64,000 bases of DNA from Hallerella sp963629575 (GCA_963629575.1 CAVGIM010000006.1:5939-69938); one strand, 5' to 3'; shown: positions 51,916-59,740, numbered from the stretch's first letter. Program-made: numbers and translations. The notes: a model not told the origin generated them from the letters alone.

Positions 51916-52869
51916 TTACTTTCCGGGCTTAGGGGTCGCTTTCATCAGCTGCCAGAGCACGGCCTTGTGGGCGTGCAGACGGTTTTCCGCTTCCTCGAAG
52001 GCGAGGTTCACTTTGGGATTGTCCATGACGGAGTCCGTGATTTCCTCGCCGCGGTGCGCCGGGAGGCAGTGGCTGACCTTGCAGGTTTCCGGGGCGAGCT
52101 TCAGAAGTTCGTCGTTTATCTGGAAAGGCCTAAAGTGGTTCTGCTTGGATTCCTTTTCGCCTTCCTGTCCCATGCTGACCCAGACGTCGCTATACAGGAT
52201 GTCCGCGTCCTTGACGGCTTCCTTCGGATCGTGGAAGACACGGTAGGCGGTACCGCGCTTTTTGAAGAACGGTTCCATTTCGAGGATGACGGATTTCGGC
52301 TGTTCGTAGCCTTTGGGACACGCGAGCGTAAAGTTCATGCCGAGCTTTGCGCAGAGGACGAGGAAGGAATTCGCGACATTGTTGCCGTCCCCGATGAAGG
52401 CGATGGTCTTGCCGGCGAAGTCTCCGAGGTTTTCGCGAATCGTTTCGGCGAAGGCGAAGGCCTGGCAGGGGTGGGAGTCGTCGGTCAGGGCGTTCACGAC
52501 AGGAATCGAACCATACTCGGCGAGCTTTTCGACCAGTTCCTGCTTGAAGCATCGGACGACAAGCGCGTTTACCCAGCGGGAAAGGCAGCAGGCTACGTCG
52601 TGGACGCTTTCGCGCTTTCCGAGCCCGATGGAATCCGGGGAGAGCAGGACGGCGGATCCCCCGAGCTGGTTCATGCCGACCTGGAATGTCGTGATGGTGC
52701 GGAGCGACGGCTTTTCAAAGAACATGCCGATGGACTGCCCCTGGAAACGGTCGGAATACTGTCCGGCGTGGACTTCCTGCTTGAGACGCATCGCGATATC
52801 GACGGTTTCGAGAATGCGTTCCTCGTCCCAGTCGGCGAGTCGCAGTAAATGCTTGTTTCTGTCAATCAT
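51916..52869 (-). CDS. argF: ornithine carbamoyltransferase, variant phosphate loop
   Basis: 317 residues. SHPCQAF (H133-Q136), GDGNNVANS, DVWVSMG (D228, 232-234) and HCLPAHRGEE (267-276) identify the OTC family, which makes citrulline from ornithine and carbamoyl phosphate. The carbamoyl-phosphate loop reads SLRTITTFQVGM (from S55) where the family has STRTR or SLRTR, so the second arginine is missing. ATG 52869 is used; the upstream frame is the leader. It has its own probable promoter and a terminator-like leader. Confidence 0.88.
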   Translation of the reverse strand: MIDRNKHLLRLADWDEERILETVDIAMRLKQEVHAGQYSDRFQGQSIGMFFEKPSLRTITTFQVGMNQLGGSAVLLSPDSIGLGKRESVHDVACCLSRWVNALVVRCFKQELVEKLAEYGSIPVVNALTDDSHPCQAFAFAETIRENLGDFAGKTIAFIGDGNNVANSFLVLCAKLGMNFTLACPKGYEQPKSVILEMEPFFKKRGTAYRVFHDPKEAVKDADILYSDVWVSMGQEGEKESKQNHFRPFQINDELLKLAPETCKVSHCLPAHRGEEITDSVMDNPKVNLAFEEAENRLHAHKAVLWQLMKATPKPGK

Positions 52870-52897
52870 TTTTGATCGGGTCCTTTTTCGGAAAAAA

Positions 52898-52932
52898 CAA
52901 AAAAACCGGTCCAAAAGGCTTTGGGCGGGTTC
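52898..52932 (-). promoter_or_regulatory. terminator-like hairpin in the argF leader (possible attenuator)
   Basis: On the minus strand AACCCGCCCAAAGCC folds with TTTTGGACCGGTT and is followed by seven T, 28 bases before the argF ATG and downstream of the probable argF promoter. A second hairpin (CCCC-N8-GGGG, 52938-52953) precedes it. It may instead simply end the HAD-gene transcript. Confidence 0.5.
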
Positions 52933-52972
52933 CGTTTCCCCGAAGCAATGGGGAGGTCCTTGATTTTCGATG

Positions 52973-52980
52973 CAAATTTA
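52973..52980 (-). promoter_or_regulatory. exact TAnnTTTG -7 box before argF
   Basis: On the minus strand TAAATTTG, 104 bases before the argF ATG. The leader that would result contains the two hairpins described at 52898-52953. Confidence 0.45.
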
Positions 52981-53013
52981 GCATAGAGTCCCGGTTCTTG
53001 GCAAGGGGTTTCT

Positions 53014-53877
53014 TCAGATTGCCGCCAAATAGTAGTTCGGTCGAACGCCCAGGAACCTTTCGTCTTCGGCGAGATCCTCGGCGGGCTCGTTTCTGCCGAC
53101 GAGAAGCGCCGCATCGATTCCGGCGTTTTGCGCTCCGCCGATGTCCGTAGCGAGCGTGTCGCCGACCATGATCGTGCGCATCGGGCGCGGAAGCGTGGCG
53201 AGCGCGCTGTCGAAAATTTGCCGAAAGGGCTTTCCGAAATAGAAGACCTGCGGACGGGTTTCGATGTAGAGCCTGTGGGCGTAGGCGCCCGAAACGGGAG
53301 CCCGGGGCTTTCCGATGCGCGGAGCCCAGGCGTCCGGATTCAGAACGACGAGCCTTGCCCCGGGGCGTTTCAAGATTTCGATGGCGCGTTCGAAGAGGGG
53401 CTCTTCCTTGCCCGTGGCGGAAACGATGACGGTCGCTTCCGAGGGGTTTTCGGAAACTTTGACGTCGGCCGCTTCGAGGAAGGAGGCGCCGCCAGGGCGC
53501 CCGATGTAGAAGGCTTCGCGGATGCCGTTTTCCTTGGCAAAGGCGGGGAAGAGGCTTCCCGACGAGATGATTTCGGACGGTTCAAACGGAATGCGCATCC
53601 GGGCGAGGCTTTCCGAAAGCTGCGGGATGGCCGCGGAGGCGGCGTTTGTCACGAGTCTCATGGGCTTTTGGGATTCTCGGATCTTTCGGTACATTTCGAG
53701 CGCGCCGGGATAGAGAACTTCATGTTGCGCATAGAACGTTCCGAATGCGTCGAAGAAGAACGCTTCGTATTTCCGGAGCAGGAAATCGAGCGGGACGCTT
53801 TGCGGTTCGCTTTGCGCGGGGCGAAGGTTTCCGTGTCTGAAATAATGGGCGTAGATTTCCCGTTCGAGCGCTTCCAT
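53014..53877 (-). CDS. HAD-superfamily phosphatase, NagD-like
   Basis: 287 residues. FFFDAFGTFY is motif I (nucleophile Asp43; the usual second Asp is Phe, as in some haloacid-dehalogenase-type members), VTNAAS is motif II, and VGDTLATDIGGAQNAGIDAA is motif IV typical of the NagD class. A cap domain lies between. It probably removes phosphate from a small molecule; the missing second Asp makes a dehalogenase-like or phosphonate activity possible. Confidence 0.8.
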   Translation of the reverse strand: MEALEREIYAHYFRHGNLRPAQSEPQSVPLDFLLRKYEAFFFDAFGTFYAQHEVLYPGALEMYRKIRESQKPMRLVTNAASAAIPQLSESLARMRIPFEPSEIISSGSLFPAFAKENGIREAFYIGRPGGASFLEAADVKVSENPSEATVIVSATGKEEPLFERAIEILKRPGARLVVLNPDAWAPRIGKPRAPVSGAYAHRLYIETRPQVFYFGKPFRQIFDSALATLPRPMRTIMVGDTLATDIGGAQNAGIDAALLVGRNEPAEDLAEDERFLGVRPNYYLAAI

Positions 53878-53897
53878 CGGAGTCCTGAAACCCTCGC

Positions 53898-54518
53898 TTA
53901 ATTGGTGATGATTCCGTAATCGCGGCCTTCCGCCGGAACGACCAGCCGCATTTCGGAAAGGATGCCGATTCTCTCCTTGAGAATGCTCCTAAAGTCTTCG
54001 CCGAGTTCCTCTTCGTTGTCCTGGTCGAGATTGTAGGCGTAAAAGCTCCCGTCGCCGAAGAGGGTGAAGCAGCAGTCCCAATCGATTTTTGATTTTTCGT
54101 CGTCCATGCTTTCGAGCATCAGGATGGGGCGCGGAGCGGGAATCGGGATGGCGTGTCCGTTTTCGTAGAGAAAATAGTTCCGCGTGACGAGAAGGTGCTC
54201 TAGCGCCATCGACGGTCTCGTGGCGGAAAACTCGTTCCGCAGACGCCGGATGTTTCCCAGATCGTCTTCGAAAGGATCCTGAAAGTCCGCAGGGAGGACG
54301 ATTTGCCAGTAGTCGAACTTCTTGCCGGATGCGTCGAAGCGTTCCTGCCATTCCCTGGGGGGCTCTGGGCGCGTTATCAGAAAGTCCTCGAATCCGTCGA
54401 GAATTTCATCGAATCGGGAAGTGTAGGGCGTTTTGCGCTGGGATTCGATCAGCGCGAGAAGCGAACTTAACTTTTCGTCGGTGGAAAGTTCCCCGGGTTC
54501 GCGGATTTCTTCGTTCAT
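53898..54518 (-). CDS. hypothetical protein
   Basis: 206 residues, acidic (many DD/EE), no signal or membrane segment. Segments such as IRRLRNEFSATRPSMALEHL and WDCCFTLFGDGSFYAYNL suggest a small alpha/beta domain. Starts at ATG 54518, sharing one base with the aspartoacylase stop (TAATG). I do not recognise a family. Confidence 0.7.
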   Translation of the reverse strand: MNEEIREPGELSTDEKLSSLLALIESQRKTPYTSRFDEILDGFEDFLITRPEPPREWQERFDASGKKFDYWQIVLPADFQDPFEDDLGNIRRLRNEFSATRPSMALEHLLVTRNYFLYENGHAIPIPAPRPILMLESMDDEKSKIDWDCCFTLFGDGSFYAYNLDQDNEEELGEDFRSILKERIGILSEMRLVVPAEGRDYGIITN

Positions 54519-55411
54519 TACCATTCCTCCGATGTCTTGACGGTGAGGCTCATCGCGAGACGCTTTTCGTAGTAGGCGCTTTCGTCGATAAAGATTGGCC
54601 AGACGCAGCATTCTCCCTCGTAAGGGACCGTCCTGTAGTCGAATGTCTGGAAAAGGGGATCGCCGGGCTTGACTTCGCCGTAGTCTCCGTTTCTCAGGTT
54701 CGGATGGACCATCGCCGTTATTTTCCCGGACCGGTCGCGCGGGTAGTCGATATCCCGGTATTGCGTGTAGATTTCGACGGTTCTTTTCTTTTTTTTCTGG
54801 AACGTTCCTGCGTTCCATTCCTCGGCGAGTTCGAGGTAGCGGAGGACGACCCGTTCGGTTTCCTGGAAAAGTTTCGCGTCGAGCGTGCCGTGGGGTTGTG
54901 GGCCGACTTCGAGGCATATGTCCGCCTTGGCGACCGTTCCGAAGTAGGGCGACTCTCCGCGTTCTTCCGGCTGGTAGTAGATGAACGCGTTGGAAAATTC
55001 GTGGACGATTTCCGCGCTCGCGCGCATCGTGAAAGGGTCTCTCGCCGAAAGGATCAGGCAGATTCCCATGTTCGATGTCGTGTTGTGTACGTCGATTAGC
55101 AGATCGGTCCGGGTGGCAGGACCTTTGGGACCGAACCTTTCGTTGAGTTCTTGCGCTCTGCGGATTTCGTAGGCTTCCGGTGATTTTAGGGAAAGGAGGC
55201 TACTTGCGAAGCTTCTGTTCAGGTCCTTGTCGATGTATCTGCGGCAGGCCGCGGTCGCTTCGATGTTTGCATGGACCAGGGCGATTTTGGCGGAAGGGCA
55301 TCTGTCTGCGTAGCACTTGCTGTCGGCGTTCCATTTCTCGTAGAGCTTGGTTCCCGTGAGCTCGTTTCCGTGGGTGCCGCCGGCGATAACGATTGTCTTG
55401 ATTGAATCCAT
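54518..55411 (-). CDS. aspartoacylase/succinylglutamate desuccinylase family
   Basis: 297 residues. GGTHGNELTG (zinc His and Glu), DLNRSFAS and LIDVHNTTSNMG (zinc His) define the AspA/AstE metallopeptidase family. Close members deacylate N-acyl amino acids, such as N-acetylaspartate. ATG 55411 lies just after a TATAAT-like box. It is the host gene next to the prophage end. Confidence 0.88.
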   Translation of the reverse strand: MDSIKTIVIAGGTHGNELTGTKLYEKWNADSKCYADRCPSAKIALVHANIEATAACRRYIDKDLNRSFASSLLSLKSPEAYEIRRAQELNERFGPKGPATRTDLLIDVHNTTSNMGICLILSARDPFTMRASAEIVHEFSNAFIYYQPEERGESPYFGTVAKADICLEVGPQPHGTLDAKLFQETERVVLRYLELAEEWNAGTFQKKKKRTVEIYTQYRDIDYPRDRSGKITAMVHPNLRNGDYGEVKPGDPLFQTFDYRTVPYEGECCVWPIFIDESAYYEKRLAMSLTVKTSEEW

Positions 55412-55418
55412 GCGCCCT

Positions 55419-55424
55419 ATTATA
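55419..55424 (-). promoter_or_regulatory. possible -10 box for the aspartoacylase gene
   Basis: TATAAT on the minus strand, seven bases before the start codon (context TAGTATAATAGGGCGCATG). No matching -35 is visible and there is no room for a ribosome-binding site, so a nearly leaderless mRNA is implied if it is used. Confidence 0.35.
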
Positions 55425-55464
55425 CTAAATTTACCTGTCATATTGCGCTTTTCTGACGATTTTT

Positions 55465-55540
55465 GCGGAAACCGCGCGGTTGTGCGGTTCTTGCGGTTTC
55501 AAGGTGTTAAATCGCAGTGGTGAAAACAGGTAAAAACAGG
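55465..55540. repeat. hexamer repeats next to the integrase gene (attachment-type region)
   Basis: GCGGTT occurs at 55476, 55484 and 55493 and inverted (AACCGC) at 55470, spaced 8-9 bases; AAAACAGG occurs at 55523 and 55533, ten bases apart. Such clusters resemble integrase arm-binding sites. There is no gene in 55412-55589. Confidence 0.4.
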
Positions 55541-55589
55541 GTGGCTTTTTGCGTCCGGGTGTGTAAATCGTGTGCCATTGGAAAAGCCT

Positions 55590-56615
55590 TCAGAGGGAAT
55601 CCGCGGCGGCTTCGAGGTCGCTCGGGAGGAGGTGCGAGTAGATGGAAAGGGTTAGCTCCACGTTCTCGTGCCGCATGAGAAGCTGGACGGCCTTGATGGA
55701 CGACCCGCGGACAAGCAGGTTCGAGGCGAACGAGTGGCGGAAGCGGTGGAAGTGGGCGCCTTCCGGGGAAAGGCCTGCCCGCGCGACGGCGGCGGCGAGA
55801 TGCCGGCTGCTCGCCCGGATCTTGGAGAGGCGGGGGAACAGGAAGCCTTCCCGGATTCCCGACCTTTCCGCGTATTCGTCGAGGTAGCCAGCGAGGCGTT
55901 TCCCGACGGGCAGCGCCGAATACTTCCCGCGCTTTCCGGTGACGCGGAGCTTTCCGTCCGCGACGTCCTCGGCGCGGACCTTCTGCGCCTCGGTGCGGCG
56001 CAGCCCGGCGAACGCCATGAGGGCGAAGAAGCACCGGTATTCGGGATCCGTCTCGGCGGACACTATCCGCTCGCATTCCTCGACGGTCCAGAACTCGCGC
56101 GGCTTTTGCGCTATCCGGGGCGGGTGGATGTTCCGGAAGGGGTTCTTCACGGGAATGTCGAAGTCGTCTATCGCCCAGCGGAAAAAGGACCGGAGCGTGC
56201 CTATTTCGCAGGATACGGTCTGCGGGGACTTTCTTGCGAGCGTCGCCATGAAGTCGTTCGCGGATCTCGCCGAGAAGTCCGCGATTCCGGCTATCCCCTG
56301 TTTCCGGCAGAAGCGGGAAAGCTCGTCGAGGTAGTGGGAGTAGATGGCGAGCGTTCCGGGGTCTCGCCGCCGGACGCTCCCGACGTTCTTGAGGAACGCC
56401 TCGGCGCACGTCCCGATCGCGGGGTTTTTCGGTTCGCTCTTTTTCGGGAGGAACCGCTCCGCGTTCGCCTTGGCGAGCCAGTCGAGCGCGTTCTGGCGGC
56501 TGGTCGTGCCGAGCGAGACGTAGGAAGTCTCCCCGGTTTCGGTGTCGAAGATGCGCCCGTACCATGTCCTGTTGCCGCGCGACCTGTTCCGCTGGCTTAT
56601 CCCGAAGCGCTTCAC
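55590..56615 (-). CDS. int: tyrosine recombinase (phage integrase)
   Basis: 341 residues from GTG 56615, which overlaps the excisionase stop. The N-terminal SAM-like DNA-binding domain spans about 75-155. Catalytic residues are visible: Arg in GLRRTEAQ, Lys in GKRGKYSA, HRFRHSFAS (HxxR), His in MRHENVELT and Tyr in SIYSHLL. It should integrate and excise the element. The stop is 55590. Confidence 0.93.
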   Translation of the reverse strand: MKRFGISQRNRSRGNRTWYGRIFDTETGETSYVSLGTTSRQNALDWLAKANAERFLPKKSEPKNPAIGTCAEAFLKNVGSVRRRDPGTLAIYSHYLDELSRFCRKQGIAGIADFSARSANDFMATLARKSPQTVSCEIGTLRSFFRWAIDDFDIPVKNPFRNIHPPRIAQKPREFWTVEECERIVSAETDPEYRCFFALMAFAGLRRTEAQKVRAEDVADGKLRVTGKRGKYSALPVGKRLAGYLDEYAERSGIREGFLFPRLSKIRASSRHLAAAVARAGLSPEGAHFHRFRHSFASNLLVRGSSIKAVQLLMRHENVELTLSIYSHLLPSDLEAAADSL

Positions 56616-56818
56616 TTGGCGACTCCTATCTTCGTGTTCTCGTTCACGAAGTCGGAGAGCCATTCCGGCAGGAACAGGTATTCGCAGCCGAGGCGGAGAT
56701 GGGATAGCTTTCCCTGCCGGCACTTGAGCAGGACGGTCGGTTTCGAGAGGGCGAGGATTTCCGCCGCCTTTCCCGCCGTCATGTATTCCTTTCCGTCTAT
56801 CCTTTTCGTGGTCCTCAT
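56612..56818 (-). CDS. excisionase-like HTH protein
   Basis: 68 residues with a MerR/excisionase-type winged helix (MTAGKAAEILALSKPTVLLK then GKLSHLRLGCEYLF). Located directly before the integrase and overlapping its GTG by three bases, as for phage xis-int pairs. It probably directs excision or represses its own operon. Confidence 0.78.
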   Translation of the reverse strand: MRTTKRIDGKEYMTAGKAAEILALSKPTVLLKCRQGKLSHLRLGCEYLFLPEWLSDFVNENTKIGVAK

Positions 56819-56985
56819 GTTTCCTCCTTGGTTCCGAGTGTTTCCTTCAGGTCTGCGATCTCATCGCGGAGACGCTTCAGCTCGTCGGTCATGTCCTCCC
56901 ATTCCGAGAGTGGGATCGTGACGAAGTATGGCTCGTGGCGGACGGGGTATCCTCCTCCGCCGGTGAATTCGGGTATCGGTCTCAT
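56815..56985 (-). CDS. small phage protein with coiled-coil end
   Basis: 56 residues. N-terminal MRPIPEFTGGGGYPVRHEPY, C-terminal helix (DELKRLRDEIADLKETLG) with heptad pattern. Start ATG 56985 has GGAGAG upstream and overlaps the previous gene as ATGA; its stop overlaps the excisionase start likewise. Function unknown. Confidence 0.6.
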   Translation of the reverse strand: MRPIPEFTGGGGYPVRHEPYFVTIPLSEWEDMTDELKRLRDEIADLKETLGTKEET

Positions 56986-57191
56986 TCGCGTCTCTCCTTC
57001 CGGCAGTGCCTCGGGTCGCAGCCGTGGACGTTCATTCCGGGGCAAGTCCAGCACCTGTCTATCCGCTCGCGTCTCGCCCTGTTGTATTCGGCGGCGTTCC
57101 GTCTATCCCTGGCGAGCCTCGCGAGCTCGACGGGCCGTCCGTTCGCCGACCCGTACACGGGATCCAGTATCTTCGGGTTCGTCTCACTCAT
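56982..57191 (-). CDS. small Cys-rich phage protein
   Basis: 69 residues. The C-terminal half has CWTCPGMNVHGCDPRHC, four cysteines with spacing suited to a zinc site; the N-terminal half is Arg-rich. Overlaps neighbours on both sides. Function unknown. Confidence 0.55.
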   Translation of the reverse strand: MSETNPKILDPVYGSANGRPVELARLARDRRNAAEYNRARRERIDRCWTCPGMNVHGCDPRHCRKERRE

Positions 57192-57348
57192 CGCCGATTC
57201 CTCCGAAGACGAGCGCGACGGAAAATATCAGGAGAAGGGCCGGGACGATCGCCGAGTCCAGCGCCGGGAGTCCCATTCCCCGGTAGTGCAGGGCGAACAG
57301 CCAGAGGCTCATGGCGACGGCGGCGAGCGCCTTGGCGATCTTAGGCAT
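57184..57348 (-). CDS. small two-helix membrane protein
   Basis: 54 residues read from the minus strand starting ATG 57348 (MPKIAKALAAVAMSLWLFAL) with a second hydrophobic helix (IVPALLLIFSVALVFGG). GGAGG lies upstream and it overlaps both neighbours by eight bases (57184-57191 and 57341-57348). Could be a holin-like or spanning protein, but it lies among early genes, so that is weak. Confidence 0.6.
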   Translation of the reverse strand: MPKIAKALAAVAMSLWLFALHYRGMGLPALDSAIVPALLLIFSVALVFGGIGDE

Positions 57349-57553
57349 CATGGCGTCCCTCCAGCGTCTTGCGGACGCGGAACGGGATGGACTTCGAGAG
57401 TTCCTGCAGGGCGCACCACGGGTTAGGCCAGCGGTTTATCAGCAGGGCGATCTTCACGTCCGCCGGGCACTCGAACTCGAGGGCGTCCCGGTAGGGGTAG
57501 AGCTTCCTGTAGAGCGTCTTGGCGCGTTCGACAAGGGCTTTGTTCTTCGGCAT
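57341..57553 (-). CDS. small phage protein, unknown
   Basis: 70 residues (MPKNKALVERAKTLYRKLYP...). Mostly helical with a central ADVKIALLINRWPNPWCALQ. Overlaps the next gene by eight bases. No family recognised. Confidence 0.55.
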   Translation of the reverse strand: MPKNKALVERAKTLYRKLYPYRDALEFECPADVKIALLINRWPNPWCALQELSKSIPFRVRKTLEGRHDA

Positions 57554-57554
57554 G

Positions 57555-57698
57555 TCAGTCCTCCTCTTTCAGGTTGCGTCCGCAATTCGGACTTTGTTCC
57601 TCTCGCGCGATCGCGAGTAGATTCTCGAGGCTCTTGGCGATTCGCTCGAGCAGGGCGAGGTGGCGTTCCTGCAGGTTCAGTTCCTGTTGTGTCAGCAT
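57555..57698 (-). CDS. very small phage protein sharing its tail with the next gene
   Basis: 47 residues; GGAGAAC precedes ATG 57698. Most of it is one helix (ERHLALLERIAKSLENLLAI). The end PNCGRNLKEED is nearly the same as the end of the 57701-57919 product (PMCGRNLKEEN), and the DNA shows a direct repeat. It may be a remnant made by duplication of that end. Confidence 0.5.
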   Translation of the reverse strand: MLTQQELNLQERHLALLERIAKSLENLLAIAREEQSPNCGRNLKEED

Positions 57699-57700
57699 TG

Positions 57701-57919
57701 TCAGTTCTCCTCTTTCAGGTTGCGTCCGCACATTGGACAGTAGCCGATGTATTCGGACTCCACGTCGAAGCGTTCGCCGCACTCGCCGCTCCATGCGTTG
57801 ATGTAGTAGCCCTCCGAGTTCTTTTCCATCTGCATGAAACCGGGTTCGTCTTCGGCTTCGAGCCTCGCCCCGCGCCTGTCGAAGTGGCAGTATTCGCAGT
57901 TCTTCTGTTCTTCGGTCAT
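57701..57919 (-). CDS. small zinc-ribbon-like phage protein
   Basis: 72 residues. CEYCHFDRRG near the N-terminus and CPMCGRNLKEEN at the end form two CxxC pairs, as in a zinc ribbon, with GGAGGG upstream of ATG 57919. The middle (SGECGERFDVESEYIGY) holds another Cys. Likely a small nucleic-acid- or protein-binding factor. Confidence 0.65.
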   Translation of the reverse strand: MTEEQKNCEYCHFDRRGARLEAEDEPGFMQMEKNSEGYYINAWSGECGERFDVESEYIGYCPMCGRNLKEEN

Positions 57920-57921
57920 GG

Positions 57922-58311
57922 CTATCCCTCCAGTCCCATGTAGTCGGCGGTGGGTTCGTGCCAGTCCTCGTCGTCCCACTTGCGGACGCGGACGCATTCG
58001 CTCACCGGAAGGTTGTCGCTCCGGGGGTCGTCCACGAACACACGTTCCCCGTTCCCCTGTGCGAGCCACTTGGCGAGCTCGCGGTTGGTAGCCCGGCGAG
58101 GCTTCGGCTCTTCGGGGATTTCGGCGCAGTACGAATAGGCGTCGTTCATTCCAACCGCGCTGTGCATCGAACGGCCAGGCAGATAAGCAACTATTGTACG
58201 TTCGCATGGCTCTCGGTCAACGACATCCCACACGAGCATCTTCCGTGGCGGGTCGAAGACGACAGGCCTGTCGCTCGTAAATTCCTTGAGTTCGATTCCG
58301 TTGTATTTCAT
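57922..58311 (-). CDS. phage protein, unknown
   Basis: 129 residues, soluble and mixed alpha/beta (MKYNGIELKEFTSDRPVVFD, VWDVVDREPCERTIVAYL, ATNRELAKWLAQGNGE). No catalytic motif. In the small-gene early operon. Confidence 0.55.
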   Translation of the reverse strand: MKYNGIELKEFTSDRPVVFDPPRKMLVWDVVDREPCERTIVAYLPGRSMHSAVGMNDAYSYCAEIPEEPKPRRATNRELAKWLAQGNGERVFVDDPRSDNLPVSECVRVRKWDDEDWHEPTADYMGLEG

Positions 58312-58312
58312 G

Positions 58313-58504
58313 TTAGCCTCCGATGTAGGTTGTGTAGAAGAGTCTAGCGGCCTTCGGGCCGAAGTCGAAGAGCAGGACGAGCAGCGCTCCCGCGACGAAG
58401 ACGCCCGCGGTGAACGCCATGCCGTAGAGGAACGAGAGCCACGCGGTGCGGATCTTGTCCCTGGCCGTCATGTTCCTTGCGTATTCCGTGATGTCGGGTT
58501 TCAT
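58313..58504 (-). CDS. single-helix membrane protein
   Basis: 63 residues with a long hydrophobic segment (LSFLYGMAFTAGVFVAGALL) and a short charged N-terminus. Ends one base before the next gene start. Function unknown. Confidence 0.5.
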   Translation of the reverse strand: MKPDITEYARNMTARDKIRTAWLSFLYGMAFTAGVFVAGALLVLLFDFGPKAARLFYTTYIGG

Positions 58505-59157
58505 TTTTTGTTCTCCTTGATGATTGTCCTTCTGAGTCTCGGGTTTCTTCCGGCGACGGCGAGCAGCGTCGCCATGTCATCGTCCGAGAGGGAGAGCGCC
58601 CAGCGGAAGAACGGCTCGCGTCCGGAGAGCTCGGCCTTCCGGCGCTCGAGCGTCTCCTTCCGTATCGCGTAGAGTTCCCTCTGTCGGGCGTTCACTTTCT
58701 CGCGGTTCCTCTCTCGGTACTTGCGCTCGCGTTCCAGGAACATCTCGCGGTGTTCGCGCCTCGCCACGCGACTCGCCTCGAGGATGGTCTCGCGGTTCTT
58801 CCGGTATCGCTCGCGCTGGTACGCGGCAATCTTCTCGCGGTTCCTCTCGACGTATTCGCGCCGGTACGCGTCCAGCCTGTCGCCGTTCCTCTCGCGGTAT
58901 TCTCGCTCGTACGCCACGAACCTCTCGCGGTTTCTCGCGCGGTAGTCCTTCCGGTATTCCTTCCTGGAGCGTTTCTTCGCGGCGCTCCTTTCCTCCGCCG
59001 GCCCGTCGTCCGCCCTCGCCGGCTCCGGTTTCGGTTTCGTCTTTCCGGAAAGAATCGGTCGCGTCTTTCCGGAAAGCATCCGTAGCATCGCCGCCTCGGA
59101 GGCCGCGGCGGCCCGCTCCTTCGCGAGCCTGTAGAAGTCGTCGTCCATCCTCGCCAT
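58501..59157 (-). CDS. highly charged repeat protein (YRERNREK-type)
   Basis: 218 residues. Between about 70 and 190 a roughly 15-residue unit recurs: YRARNRERFVAY, YRERNGDRLDAY, YVERNREKIAAY, YRKNRETILEA, YRERNREKVNAR. Such segments occur before HNH nuclease cores in phage proteins, but no HNH core is present; the C-terminus is a separate helix (LSDDDMATLLAVAGRNPRLR). It may bind nucleic acid. The start shares one base with the preceding gene's stop (TGATG). Confidence 0.65.
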   Translation of the reverse strand: MARMDDDFYRLAKERAAAASEAAMLRMLSGKTRPILSGKTKPKPEPARADDGPAEERSAAKKRSRKEYRKDYRARNRERFVAYEREYRERNGDRLDAYRREYVERNREKIAAYQRERYRKNRETILEASRVARREHREMFLERERKYRERNREKVNARQRELYAIRKETLERRKAELSGREPFFRWALSLSDDDMATLLAVAGRNPRLRRTIIKENKK

Positions 59158-59594
59158 CAGTACACCCCCATTATCTCGCGGCGCTTCCGCTCGAGCGTCT
59201 CGAGCTTCCTTTCGAGGGATCCGAGCGCCTGGTCGAGGTGGCTCGGGTCGCGGAAGGTCCGGAAGTCGTCCGCGAGTCGGCGGACGCGGTTCTCGGTGTC
59301 GGCGTACTCGCACATGGCGGCGTTCATCGCGTCGAGGCGCCACGCCTGCTCGAGCGCGTACTCGGCGAATATCCGCTCGCACTCGGTGAGCCTGTGGCCG
59401 TGGAGGGCGCCGTCGGAGATGGCGCGCCTCAGTTCGTCCCTGCAGGTCATCCGGCTCGTCCCGGCGAAGTACATGGCGAGCCACTCGCGGTCGGTCTTCC
59501 TGTTCTTCGGCTTCGACTGCGCGGCGTTCGCGAACGCGTCCGCCATCGCGGTGCGGGATTCGACTTTCCCGTCCGTCTTTTCCATTTCGTTCAT
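59157..59594 (-). CDS. phage protein, helical, unknown
   Basis: 145 residues from ATG 59594. Helical, with ECERIFAEYALEQAWRLDAM and a C-terminal coiled coil (GSLERKLETLERKRREI). Overlaps both neighbours. Function unknown. Confidence 0.6.
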   Translation of the reverse strand: MNEMEKTDGKVESRTAMADAFANAAQSKPKNRKTDREWLAMYFAGTSRMTCRDELRRAISDGALHGHRLTECERIFAEYALEQAWRLDAMNAAMCEYADTENRVRRLADDFRTFRDPSHLDQALGSLERKLETLERKRREIMGVY

Positions 59595-59740
59595 CGTTCG
59601 TTTTCCTTTTCGTTCCGGTTTCCGTTCGCGCCGTCCGCGTCCCTCGCGAGGGGGCACTCCCGCCAGTCGAGGCGGGGGAGCGTCCGTCCGGCCCTCCGGC
59701 ATCCCTTGCGGGACCAGGGGCACTTCGCGCAGTCGTACAT
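59591..59740 (-). CDS. very small Cys-rich phage protein
   Basis: 49 residues from ATG 59740, with AAGGGAA upstream. Cysteines in CAKCPWSRKGC and CPLARD suggest zinc binding, as in the 57 kb relatives. Ends in ATGA overlap with the next gene. Confidence 0.5.
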   Translation of the reverse strand: MYDCAKCPWSRKGCRRAGRTLPRLDWRECPLARDADGANGNRNEKENER

